Assembly (NCBI GenBank): GCA_018105865.1
Contig: CM030840.1
Location: forward strand, 5,674,140 to 5,738,139
Source: Metaphire vulgaris
Lineage: Eukaryota > Annelida > Clitellata > Crassiclitellata > Megascolecidae
Length of the DNA stretch: 64,000 nucleotides
Direction of reading: 5' to 3'
In this document: in pieces, positions 1-12,140 of the stretch
Numbering within the stretch: the stretch's first letter is position 1
How the letters are laid out: every line of letters begins with the position of its first letter
Translations under genes and position numbers: made by a program
The notes under the pieces: generated by a model
Told to the model about the DNA's origin: nothing
Databases searched by the model: none
What the model saw: the letters and a program-made list of their open reading frames with translations, nothing else

Positions 1-20
1 CAATGTACCTTATTACACAG

Positions 21-3000
21 TCGCGACTGGGGATACTGTCTCGAGGATGAACCGAACGACCACCAATTCAAATTTCCAGTTCTACCACCTGGAACTATGT
101 ATGACATTGACCACCAATGTAGACTTCAGTATGGTTCAGAAGCAGAATACTGTGATGGCATTGATGTAAGTACCTGGCAATTAGATATGCAAATACTTTG
201 AAACTGGATACCCAGTAATAGAACTAGACAAGAGTTTCCAATATATTAAATCAAAGCATTTACTTTCATGGTGATAATTAGAAGATGGAACATTTTTCAA
301 AGTACTGAGTGCTGACGGGAAATGTATTTGAATCATCAATTTGCCTTCAATTTGAATTTGTTGACAAAATTGAGCTTAATTTTAGTGTTTAAATTGCATG
401 ACATGATATTAATGTGTCTTTCAGCTGTTTTCAGGTCATCATTTCATTATTTGTTTTTTTCAGTTTTACATGATTACTTTACAGTTCCCATAATTTTTAC
501 AGTCATTAAAACTAAGCAATTGCATATGCATTTATTATTGAAGCAATAGGTCTACACAAAACTGACTTCCCATGTACACAAACACAGCACTCAAGTATGT
601 AAGCAGAAGTGACTACTTTATACTAGCTTTAAACATGGGCGCCAAAGGAAATTTTTCCAGGGGCAATACACAATGGTCATGGTTAATATTTTATTTAAAT
701 GCAAAATTTGGCAATTTTAAAAGATTGCCAGAATATCAGGTAAAATCCATCCAAAATCAGGTACTGTTATACTTTGATTAAGTACCGGTAGTGTTTTAGT
801 GTGAAAATATTGGTTAAAAGCCAAAATATAGTTAGTTACAAAAATGGATTTGCATTTTCCAGGGGACAAGTGCCCCTCTGTCCCAATGTATGGGCACCCA
901 AAGCTGTAAATATATAATTGTCAAGCAACCTATGAAATAAAACAAATATGCTTTTACTTTAAGTCCCTAAGAATAAGTAGCTACTGTGGTACTTCCCATA
1001 GGCACTATATAAATTCAAGAGATTCTAGTTATTTACTTAATCATATCTGTTAATTAGAATCTTTGTGTGACCATGTGGTGTCGAGTTGACAAAAAATGTT
1101 TGACACGATTTGAAGCAGCAGCAGAGGGAACACTTTGTGGTAATAATAAGGTTTGTGATTTCTTTAGTAATGCTCTTTTTTAATTGGGAAATCATTGTTT
1201 AGTTAGATGTCAAACATGTATGACCTTTCTTCTCTTGACTCTGTGAAGGTTTTTGAAAATACATGCTGAATTGGTACAAAATGACAGATGAAAATTTTAA
1301 TGTAAAAAATTACTGTAATTTGAACCAATAAACAAGTAGGCATTTAAGCCATCTGTGCATAACAGAGGCATTATTACTTTGTTTAATTAGAGCATCATTT
1401 CATATGCAAGTCTATTTCTGAATTATCAATTTTTCTTTAGTGGTGTTTTGATGGAAGGTGCATCGATGCTGGCGAGAGGCCTCTCGCCATTGACGGCCAT
1501 TGGGGAGAATGGGGATCGTGGTCGGAATGTACGAGAACGTGCGGAGCTGGAGTATCTCACTCAGAACGACTCTGCAACAATCCTCCGTAAGAAGATTCCA
1601 GCAGTACCCATATTTGTTTCTGTGCTGTTATTGTAGTTATTTGGGTCAATTAAGTTTATGAATAATTACGTGATTTTATATATTTATTAAGAGATATCAG
1701 GAGTTAATAAATAGGATACTATTATCTTGTTCGACGCTTAACAGATATGAAATATTTTACAGACCTGCACAATACAGGAAGATCTGTGGTGAGTTGCAGC
1801 AGTTCTTCAATAAACAGACAGTTTATGAAATATTTATCATAAAATAATTTCAACAAAGCTTAAATTGTACTCGTTACTGAAGCTAAATGATCAGTGATGA
1901 TGATATCCATGTCTTCTGTTTTGATATCATGCTCAGGTCGTCACATGGTGGTCGTTACTGCCTTGACGAACGCCAAAGATTTCGAATCTGTAACAGAGAC
2001 CCATGTCCAGAAAACAGTTCTTCATTTCGAGACCTACAGTGTTCAAATTTCGACCCCATTCCATACAATGGAAGCTTTTATGAATGGGAGCCTGTAATTG
2101 TCAGAGGTATTCTTTTAGTGTCTTGAAGAAGTCTACAGCGTGCTTGAAATTGCTGAAATATTTTCAAAGCTGATCATCATTATGTTCTGTTATTTTACTG
2201 TTCTTATTATTTTAGTTTTCCGCTTATTGGATCTTCCTAAAACAACATCTTTGCATCTCATTCGCTCACAATTCCTGTTGATATTTTTGCAACCTCAAAT
2301 TTTTAATAGTTTGCCTATATTATTCATGTCATTTATATATGCTGAACATAATTAAGGTCCCAGCACTTAATCCAGTGGCATGCCAAATTTGAATCCTGCC
2401 TCTCATACATACCTTCTATCCAAAAGGCAATTTTCAAATTAAAAAATCCACTACTTGTCTTGATTTCGACTGGAAATATTAAATGTGAATGGTGCATTCA
2501 TTTGCAATTTAGTTTATTGACGGATTATTAAAATGTTTACCTTACTATTCACTCATCGATGTTTTGCCTCAGCAACTCCTTGTCAACTGCACTGTAAGCC
2601 AAAAGGACAATATTTTTCTGTGATGCTTAAAGATGCAGTAACTGATGGCACGCCATGCAATAATCACCGACGTGACATCTGTATCAGTGGACGCTGCAGA
2701 GTAAGTTGTTAACTTAGATTAGTGATAAAAACCTAGAGTCCTAGACACTTGGATTGACGTGTCCTACCCTTAGCCTGATTTTAGCTATGTAGCACCACTA
2801 CACTTTGGAATTTGAAAGAAAAACTTAAATGGCTTGGTTGCATTCAGGATATAATACTGCAGAAGTATGCCAAATCTAATGCATTTTGACCAATGGGTTG
2901 CAATAGTATTTACAATGAAACAGAATGATACCTGTTTTACTGGCCCACTCTGTATATTATTGCCTTAAGTCTGCAGTGAAAGTTACAACATTACAGTGCA

Positions 3001-6000
3001 TCATGAGGTTGCTACCAAAATCCTAAAGCACGGATTTGCTACAATTTGTGGTTTGTTAGTTGATAGCTACAAGGAAACAAGTTTCTTACAGCAAATTTGC
3101 TTAAACTTATATACCAGTATATGAATATTTATATAAAACATTAATGTTTGACCATTGCTGTTATTTTTATGCTGACTTACCGTAGTTGGTTGGATGCGAC
3201 TGGGGCATTCAGTCTGACGCTGTTGAGGACAGCTGCGGCATATGTCACGGTGACGGAAGCACGTGCAACAAGGTTACCACGAGTTTTGAAGAAGAGTCAG
3301 GCGATGGTAAGAAGATCCAACTCTGTACATATGCTGAATGCGGTAACAGTCAGTGTTTGATTTGCTAGGGACTGGGAATTTACCACTCACCAGTGGAAGC
3401 CAACACCCATTGTGGGTCGAAGGTGCTGTTTTTAGTAGTTTAGTGTCCCCACTGACGGTAGAAATTTTTCTAGTTATCTACAGTTTGATATTTGACAAAA
3501 CTTGCTAGTTATAGCTATCACTGTTTGAGGCTGCTTAATTTTGTATTTTATATTGGAATGATATAAAATTGTGATTTGAGTTGCAATTAAGTCTTTGAAA
3601 ATGTTATGCAACTGGAAAGTGGTTTGCTACAAATGAAATTAACACATCTTTAAAAAGGACTAAAACGATATCATCTCACTTATTTCTATAGGTTATGTTG
3701 AAGCAGCTGTGATTCCCAAAGGTGCAAGAAACATTCGCGTGGAAGAAGTTTCTGAGGCCAGCAATTATTTAGCAATTCAGAATGACAAAGGCAATTACTA
3801 CCTCAACGGAAACTGGTACGTCCAATGGAGTGGAAACTATGAACTTGCAGGGACTGTTTTTGAATACAAGAGAAATGGAAACAAAGAAAGCCTCTTTGCT
3901 CTAGGACCAACAACAGAAATGCTGCATCTCATGGTTTGTTTATCATTTTTAACTCTAGAAAAAAAAATGTTGCAATGAAGGCGGTTTATTTTAGGATTTA
4001 GGCTAGTATGATGCTGAAGTGAGCTGTGGCATAGCCAGGATTTTCGGAAGGGGGGTTTTGGTGTTGACTGTGACCAACTTCAACAAAATCTTGACAAGCA
4101 AAAAAGGTCATGTGCATCTTGTCTTCTATTTTCTCCATTCCAGGTGCTGACATCAAACAAGCATAACAAAAAAGTCGTCGCCTCCTGCACCGTTACATTC
4201 TGTACCGCTTCGAACTTTTGGGTTGACAGCCAAGGGAGGGTTCTGATCCCAAAATCGCGTTCCAAAATAAAAAATGTATAGAAACTCATGAAGAAAATTT
4301 TTTTTGGGCAGCCAATGGAGGTTTTAACCCCCAGTCCCCTTGGCTATGCCACTGGAAGTGAGTATGAATGTGTATGAATGAATCAATGTATGAATATGTA
4401 GATGTGAAGCTAATTAGTTGTTGAAATGATATACTGTCATGGAAAATATATACTTATAAACAGCGCTTTTTTCTGCCAGAACGTGTTGGAAAGGCGTTCT
4501 GGAACCTTTTTCTCCAAAATTTTATGAAATTTTATTTTTAATATAATTATAGAAGTCTAGAATGTTTGTACCATTGAGTTTATAGTATATTTTCTAAAGC
4601 CTATAGTCTTCTAAGTTTGTGTTTGAAATTCAATAACAATAAATAAACTTTAGAATTTGTTGGGCTAATTTAAGAGTCATTTCTATGATTTCGTAAAAAT
4701 TTAATCATATATGAAGATAAGTTACGGCACCTTTTTTCTAGAAAAAAAGCACTGCATATGAATTCAATTCATCGTTTACTCTCAGACTTTTGTTTGTTTT
4801 AATAAGTCATTCAATTATCCACATGCATGAGTGTGGATTGATTATTTTTCTGGACTAATTTAGAGTTTGGTTCTTATACTTTTTGCTTGTCAACTTTGTC
4901 TGTTTATTTATTTATTTATTGACAATTTATATAGCGCAGTAGACAAGGCTAAGGCCTACAACAAGAGCGCTTAACACAGTTCATATCCAATATTAAATAA
5001 ATATGTCTTCAAATTTCTAATGAAAAGTCCTGTTATTATGTGTTTATTGGTACTTATGTTTAATTTAGGCAAGTGACTTATGTCTTTTCTTGCCAATGCA
5101 GTTAATATCATTTTGAGGTGAATAGGAAAATCTTGATATCAGTAGTGTCAGTGTTGTTTTACAGTGCTGTTTGTCACCATTTCTTGCAGCTGCTCTTTCA
5201 ATCTCAGAATCCTGGTGTTAGACTCGAGTATAACGTTATCAATGAAAATGTCATGGAAAGAAGGCGGCCAGAATATCACTGGAGATACAACGACTGGACT
5301 CACTGCACTGCTTCTTGCGGTGGAGGCATGAGCACAGGCTATTTTTCAGTATACCATTTATTCTCCCTTATGAAGCTGATCTATTTGATATATGTCTCAA
5401 CTGTGTCTGATAAGCTTAGCAGACTTACCGATAGTTCCTATTCAAATGGAAGACTGAGGATTGTAGTCGAAATATTAAGAATTTGTCTAAAAGTTTCGGA
5501 GAAATAATATAATCGTAGCTCAGAAATAATTGACAAGTAAAAATTGAGTCATACCAAGTTTTTTAAATTTTGGCTTACGACCATTTAGCGTTATCTTAAA
5601 TTTTTTAAACTTTTAACTGAAATTTTTAATTGGCAGGAAAACATCTCTAAATGCTAAATCATGAAAAGTTTTCATTAAGCTCTAAGATGCCCCTCTTGGC
5701 TCACATTACCTCTATTTGGTTTTGGTATCCTTTGACTCCAGACCCTTGACTACCTGACCTTTTCAATTGAACCAACCTAGTGCGAAATGAGATCCTGATT
5801 TTATCCATGTATGAAACTATAATTTCAAAAAGAGGCATTCTTGAACACCTTATAAAGTAGAAACCGGATAAAATGAGGTGGACAATCTGTGACGGTTGGG
5901 TTGAAGTCTTTAAAGGATGCTACAATGAAGGCTAGTGAGGTAATGAGCATAGCTAATTAGATGAAAGTCTGTATTAGGTAGATTTTAAAAATTGAGAAAT

Positions 6001-8906
6001 TTAGTATTCCTTCAATTTTCTGATCCAGTCTGAAAATTTTCATTTTTATTTTGCCATTTTTCTTGGCATTGTTCTTTTGTTCTTTTATGAAGAACTTATG
6101 TTAAACTCACTGCTTATGTGCACCTGCTCCACTCCACTCTCCATATCCACTTACTAAGTCCTCACTTTGTACCTGTTGAATATTTTAGGCAGTCAGGTAT
6201 CACAGGTTGAATGCGTTGAGAAAGAAGCTGGAAAAGTTGAAGATAGATTTTGTGATGCCACAATACGACCCGATGATATGCACAAGAAGTGTAATGGTCA
6301 TCAGTGTCCAGCTAAGTAAGTACAAAATATAAGTATATGACAATGACCCTTTAGATTAAATAGCCCTGCATGAATGACCCTCACCTTTGGCTATAGCTTC
6401 ATACTAAGATTAAGCACCTAGGAAAAAGGAGCTAATTTTTTAAGTGCTGTGACTATAGAAATTAATGAGATTTTACTTACTTACTTACTTACTTGTGCAT
6501 GATATTTGAGTGAGATGATGGCAGATAGATTGGTAACGTGCTAGAGCAGTACGCCGACAAAACAGCCCAAACGGGATCGAGTCCAGCCGGAGCCCTAATG
6601 TTGACAGCCTTCACTCACTAGAGGGTGGTGGTAAATGAGGAGCAGCTGTAGCTGAAAAGGTGAAAACGTGGGTTTGGAGAAAGTAATGGCAAACTAAGCC
6701 TCCTTGTATTGCTGCTTGCCTCATAAACTGAACATCAGCACCAGTCCCAACGCTGGAAATCGAAATCGAATATGGGATTCCTTTACCTTTTCCCTTATGA
6801 TAGTGAAAGATGGCACAGATCTCCAGTGTTTGGTAAGTGACCTTCCAATGATTAATGTTTGAGGTTCAAACAATAGCTGCAGCAGAATCTCAATCAGTCA
6901 ACCAAATGAGTGTTTACACATTGGGGGGGAAGCTTTTATTCAGCTCATGGCATGGTAGAATAAAGGTGCTATGCCTTCAGTTCTCCTATGGAGTGAACTT
7001 TACCTTATTTTGTTATAATGCATACTGTGTATATAGATGCCTAAGACGAATTTGGAACATTAACTATAAAGATCACATTACAAATGAGGAAATCTTAAGA
7101 AATCTTAAGAAAGAGCAACTTGAATAGACTGGAAGGCATTATAACAGAACGCAGACTTCCGTCATTTCTTCGTGACTCACAAGTATCCAGAACTGTTTTT
7201 CTATCAAAGCTAAAGACATTTATGTTTGACTGAATCTGCAGCGGCGCTTTGGTGTCACAAAGCGCCACAGAAAATTTAGCTTATGTATGTATGTATGTAT
7301 GTAAGAATGATGGGACACATTCTACGACTACCAAATGAAAGACCTGCAAAAATCGCTTTATCATGGACACCCACAATCGGAAAGAGGAAGCGAGGTTGTC
7401 CTATAAAGACTTGGAAAAGAACAATAAAAGAAGATATAAAGAAAAATAATATGACATGGGAAGAAGTCGAGATGCTAGCGCAAGACAGACAGAAATGGAG
7501 ATCTATTGCTGCCCAATGTGCCTATGGCACGAGAGGAACTAACTAACTAACTAACTATATTGTATATGTTAATCCATGGTTTTTCTTGGCAGAGTACAAC
7601 AGTGGTTTGCCATTGCCTACTGTCGCGTTTTCTTTCAGGGTTTTCTCCCTTATTTATTTGTTCTTTATTTGCAGAACTAAAACACATCTTAACGAGTAAG
7701 AGAATATCAATGGAAACAAGGATAAGAGTCTTGGAAACATACGTATGGTCGGTCTTGCTGTACGGTGCAGAAACGTGGACAATTTCCAAACAGACGGAAA
7801 TGTGGTTTTTAATGAGAATGATGAAGGTTTCATGGACAGAGAAAAAATCAAACCAAGAAATTTTGGATAAGGCAAATTCACGAAGAAAACTGTTAAAAAC
7901 TATAAAGAAAAGGCAATTAGAATTCTTTGGACATATAATGAGGAAAAAAGGCCTGGAAAATCTAGTCACAACCGGTAAAGTGAAGGAAAAAAAGAGCAAG
8001 AGGGAAACAAAGATTGACGTTCATCAAAGGCCTGCTAAACGACACAAAAGACAATATATCAGAATCGGAACTGTTACAAGCGACATATGACAGGGTGGTG
8101 TGGAAGTCCATGGTCGCCAATGTAGTAATACAGGGCACCTAAGAAGAAGATATGTTAATCCAGTGTCAAAGTCACAATCATGTGCTACAGAGAGTGAATT
8201 ATTGATCATTGGATTCAGAAACTTACTACCGGGCAGTCATTGGTTGACTCTACTGGTGCCTAGCGTATATCTTTAAAAACCCGTTTAACACTAGTCCTAG
8301 TTCTGGTCAAATAACGGACTGTTTGTGATTCTTAAATTTATATAGTTGAATTCTGATTAATGAAACTATTTATTACAGCATATTTTCTTGTCTTTTCAGT
8401 ACTGATGATATCCAGCTCATATGTTTTCACTATGAAATTTAAATTCTGAATTAATTTATTCCAATGCTTGAACAGAAAAAATTGCTGAAAAGCTTGACAT
8501 TGAAGGAAATAGAAATTGTATTGTTGACTGAGGTGCAATCTCTAGGTTTATCCTTTTTCACACCCATGTCTCCATATTGAAATGCATTTCGTTGGTGAGT
8601 CTGTCAAATTGTCGCATAATGAAGAAAACTTAAGCTTTAGTGCAGAAATTAGTTTTTTTATTTGAATGTAACTCTGATGGATGGTGGTCTGGTCCTTGGC
8701 AACACTGCTCCGTCTCGTGCGGAGAAAATGGCTTTCATCGCAGGACCGTCCTCTGTGTGCGACAGAGTGGACCTGGTGAACAGATTTCCCTCGAAGACTG
8801 GGAGTGTGAAGGGTTAAAAAAGCCTCCACAGATCGCTCACTGTAAGGAAACAGAACCATGTCCTGTGGAGGAGCCTCCATCCACGGGAGATTGGATCTTG
8901 GTCTGA
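21..8906 (+). CDS. ADAMTS-like secreted metalloprotease, 3' part of gene (partial, multi-exon)
   Basis: ADAMTS proteins are secreted zinc proteases of the extracellular matrix. The catalytic domain would lie before the window. Exons read from splice sites and phase: 21-165, 1058-1150, 1441-1586, 1937-2106, 2573-2700, 3186-3306, 3692-3933, 5190-5325, 6189-6315, possibly 6804-6832, and about 8653-8906. Domains in order: disintegrin-like ([18 protein letters not shown], then [13 protein letters not shown]), first TSP1 ([17 protein letters not shown]), cysteine-rich ([14 protein letters not shown], then [20 protein letters not shown]), spacer, TSP1 ([12 protein letters not shown]) and another TSP1 ([17 protein letters not shown]). 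The phases of the first nine exons agree throughout. The intron after 5325 has a GC donor. The 6804-6832 exon and the acceptor of the last exon are weak. The last exon meets a TGA at 8904-8906 just before a good GT donor at 8908, so the true 3' end is unclear. No PLAC or GON domain was found. The family is certain; the paralogue is not. Confidence 0.85.
4024..4354. mobile_element. hAT-like MITE in ADAMTS intron, 8-bp TSD
   Basis: Terminal inverted repeats CTGTGGCATAGCCA and TGGCTATGCCACTG (one mismatch) lie between perfect 8-bp direct repeats GAAGTGAG at 4016-4023 and 4355-4362. An 8-bp duplication is typical of the hAT superfamily. No coding capacity. It carries the internal box GACAAGCAAAAAAGGTCAT near 4093, which also occurs in other MITEs here. 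Confidence 0.85.
4461..4754. mobile_element. hAT-like MITE (CAGTGCTTTTTTCT termini)
   Basis: The left end CAGCGCTTTTTTCT and the right end, read in reverse complement as CAGTGCTTTTTTTCT, form short inverted repeats around about 290 AT-rich bases. Flanking octamers CTTATAAA and CATATGAA match only partly, so the target duplication is uncertain. No ORF. Confidence 0.55.
6490..6780 (+). repeat. Possible tRNA-derived SINE, degenerate
   Basis: In the ADAMTS intron after 6315. It contains a tRNA-like start (TTGGTAACGTGCTAGAGC) and a B-box-like GGGATCGAGTCC near 6573, followed by GGTGGTAAATGAGGAGCAG, which resembles the body of the clearer SINE at 14764. It sits just after an (ACTT)n run. Confidence 0.4.
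6970..7556 (+). mobile_element. LINE 3'-end fragment(s), reverse transcriptase tail
   Basis: The frame from 7283 to 7546 reads [19 protein letters not shown], then [16 protein letters not shown] and [16 protein letters not shown]. This is the usual C-terminus of RTE-like endonuclease/reverse transcriptase LINEs. A (TATG)n run lies before it and (AACT)n ends it, like a LINE short-repeat tail. The stretch 7020-7126 ([20 protein letters not shown]) looks like an earlier part of a similar protein. Non-functional debris in an intron. Confidence 0.7.
7670..8155 (+). mobile_element. Second LINE reverse-transcriptase tail fragment
   Basis: Translates in one frame to [20 protein letters not shown], then [20 protein letters not shown] and [14 protein letters not shown], the familiar C-terminal region of RTE/CR1-type reverse transcriptases. 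It ends in a short AAGAAGAAG tail. The frame is open for only part of the domain and has no catalytic motif, so it is a 5'-truncated relic in the ADAMTS intron. Confidence 0.75.
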
Positions 8907-10078
8907 AGTGAGTTATAAATTCCTTTAGCTTTTCATTCACCAGATTTGGCAACTATGAACAATTTGAAGAAATTTTTCAGATTTGTAGAATCTTTGAACT
9001 TTTATGGAATATTTCATGCAAAAGGTGATTGGTAAAGTTAATCACTTGGGCCCAGCATAATAATAATATAATAACAGCAGGCCCGTAACTTCTCTCCTTG
9101 GGGCCATAGGGCAGCAATGGTCGGAGGTCCTTGAAAATTTCTTGAAAATGGATAACCTTCACTTGTTGAATTACGGTAGTTTGTAAGGTTCTTAAAAACA
9201 CATCCTCAATTTTGCTGCATTTAAAGATGTTGAAAAGCACAATGTGGGGTGCATGTTTTTTCGGATTACCGAACACAGAGAACTGAATTCAATGGTATTG
9301 ACAGATGATGATCTGCAATGATCAATGGCCATGTTCTTTTGACTCTGTTTCTTCTATATCTTTATAGAAAATTGAAGGATTGTGTTAATACTGGAGCTTG
9401 ACTAAGTATCAGGAAATTCAGTTGTGTGCCATGACCACTCTTCCAACTCTTACGCCTCTCGTGATCGAAAACTGCGTATTCTATCGAAACATTGTCAAGA
9501 TGCACTTTGAATATAAAATGACTGTTGGTCATTGCCGGCATGGATTTAAAAATCTGCAATAAGTCTCATTCAAGAATTAAATGACTTTATGACTCGGATA
9601 TATTAAACTGTTAGCAATTTTATTTCCCTGTGTATTAAGGTCATCTTACTGCTTAATCATCCTTGTTTCAGCTTCATTAGATATAGAAAATTCTCACTCA
9701 ACTGTAGTCTGTGATACTGTCAGGTTGTGAAAATATGATTGTTTTCATTGAAATTGGCAGATTTTGTTTTTGGAAATGTGTGTTTTGTCTACACGAATGT
9801 TTATCTGTGCTGCAGACAGAACATATCAATATGAATTTTGTATTGACTTGCCTTTTCTAAGGTGACCAAAAAACGTTCATAGAAAATTTGTGTCAATGAA
9901 ACTGTCTTCAACTATTGATTGAAATTTGTATTAGACTCTAGAGATTTAGAGATTACTCGCTGTTTGAAAATCTGACCTGATCTTCAGCCTTTGGTTTTCA
10001 TTTATTTTAATTGCCTAATTAATTAAGTTAAGTACCTTTGTATCAATTATTAACTACATTAATCTCATATTGGAGGTA
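8907..10078. other. Intergenic or intronic, nothing recognised
   Basis: AT-rich sequence after the last recognised ADAMTS exon. I looked for further TSP1, PLAC or GON-type exons in three frames and saw none. Confidence 0.5.
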
Positions 10079-10478
10079 GGGGCTGTCCAGTAATTACGTC
10101 AATAATTTAGGGGGAGGGTTTGAAAAAAGTTTGACAGTTGTTGACAGGGGGTCAAGAGAAATTGACTCCAACAAATTCACTTTTTACAAATAATCAAAAA
10201 CTAGGAAATTTCATGTAATACTACTTATTACAATGGAAAAAATCATGGCAAAAAGGTCATAACCATCATATGTTGACACTCGACGAGCAAAAAAGGGAAA
10301 AAATTGTCATCACCGCAAAAATAACAACCCTGTTATTGGGACCTGTCATTGATCTTGGGGGTGGGGTCAAAAGTTTTAGACGTAATTATGGAGGGGTAAA
10401 TGAAAGTTGACAGTTGTTGACAAGGGGGAGGGGTCAAAAATTGCCCAAAAATTGCTGACATAATTAATGGACAGCCCC
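10079..10478. mobile_element. MITE with GGGGCTGTCCA termini
   Basis: The left end GGGGCTGTCCAGTAATTACG and the right end (reverse complement GGGGCTGTCCATTAATTATG) are clear inverted repeats. The element also holds two copies of the GAC(A/G)AGCAAAAAAGG-type box near 10250 and 10273. No clear target duplication. Related termini occur at 25037-25445. Confidence 0.75.
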
Positions 10479-10929
10479 TCTAACAGACTTCAAAAACTTA
10501 GAAATTAAGATAGATTGAAGCAAAAAATACACTTGGTACATTACAACATCATCTGACAATTACTGTGCTGAACCATACCCATATAGACCTAGGCCTACTA
10601 CATAAGCTTTTGGTTACAGCAAATTACATGCAGGCTAAAATTCAAGCTGGCTAAAATAGACAATATTTAACAATGATGTGTTGATTATTTAGCTTCATAA
10701 ATGTATGCAGAAAATCACAATTAATAAAATTATATCCTAAATCTCTCGCTATAAATTTCACAGTATTAATTGCGTGTTTCAACGTTCAACTGTTCTTTTT
10801 TAAACCTGTCGTTATTAAACTGGCGCTATAAAAGTTTACATTGATTAGAAAATAGGTGGACGGCGGAGAAAGAGGAAGAGGAAACAAGGAGACTCGTTAC
10901 GAGAGGTAGTTTCTTTCAAAGTAGTAAGA

Positions 10930-12099
10930 ATGGCGGGACCTGGTGAACAGGTTGAAGATTTCGCGCAAATGAGATGCTTTCCAGATAGAAATGCATCGTT
11001 TCCTATATCGAATTTTTCGTTTAGTCCTCGTGCTGGCTTTGACTCGTCTTCAGAAGCGAAGGAAAACAGTGAACTACAAAAGAAAGCTTCAGGTATAACT
11101 GACTACAGTGACTGTTAAAGGTAAAGGTAGGTCCCGTACTCGAGTCCGAGCTTTGGGTTACGGCGCTTATCTTCGGCCTGGGCAATCAGCGACGTATGTG
11201 GTATAAACAATTAATCTCGGGTAGGCAACGTTGCCATTACTTTCCCCAGACCCTCGTTTTACCTCGCAGCTTAACGCTGCTCCTCATTTTACCACCGCCC
11301 TCTAGCGTGTAAGGCTGAGTTGACCTTAGGGCTTCTGCGGGGATCGATCCCGCGATCTTCTGCTCCATCGTCCAGTCACACTCCAGTGTTGTTACCACTC
11401 TGCTAACTTCCCGCCCCATCTCGCATCACATCAGTGGCGGCTTCACAGGGGTGCCGTGCCCCTATTGAGATCCTGGCCCCTCAGTGCCCCCAGTTGGGAC
11501 CCTATATTTAATGCTACATACATTAAACAACAAATGGTTGGCCCCCATGATTAGAAGTTGCCACCCCAGCGGCCTCCCCACTTGCCAAATCCTAGAGCCG
11601 CCACTGCATCACATTCAGGGGCTTCTATCCCTATTTAAGGTGGGTGCATCGTGCGCTCAGGAAAAATGGGGGGGAGATATTTTGCTACACAGCAAATTCA
11701 AATATTCAACAGCTTGTTGTGCTCCACACTGTCACATATGACAGATTCTCAGTCTCTGGCTGTGATGTAATCAATGATAGCTATGCCTAACAGTAAGGAT
11801 AAAAAGCTGAATATGATACTAAGTCTACAAGGGAGCAAATTAACAGGGGGAATTTGTAATTTTGGGGGAATTGAGCCTGGCTGCAAGGGGGCGGTAGAAG
11901 CCGCTGATCACATTAAATTAGTTTCTTAGTTACCCGGTAGACACACCATTTTATAAGAAAAGTAGCGAAAATATGACAAAAATAGCAAATAGTGCGTATA
12001 AAGTTGTATATTGGAAATCGCCAAACGGTACAAATTGTGGACATCAAAAATTTGTTTAATTTCACAATAAACCGGTATTCCTATTTATTGTCAGATGAC

Positions 12100-12140
<41 letters not shown>

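Noticed and set aside
1762..1791. Possible extra ADAMTS exon (PAQYRKIC)
   Set aside because: Joining 1586 directly to 1937 in phase 2 gives a perfect TSP1 sequence; adding this stretch would disrupt it.
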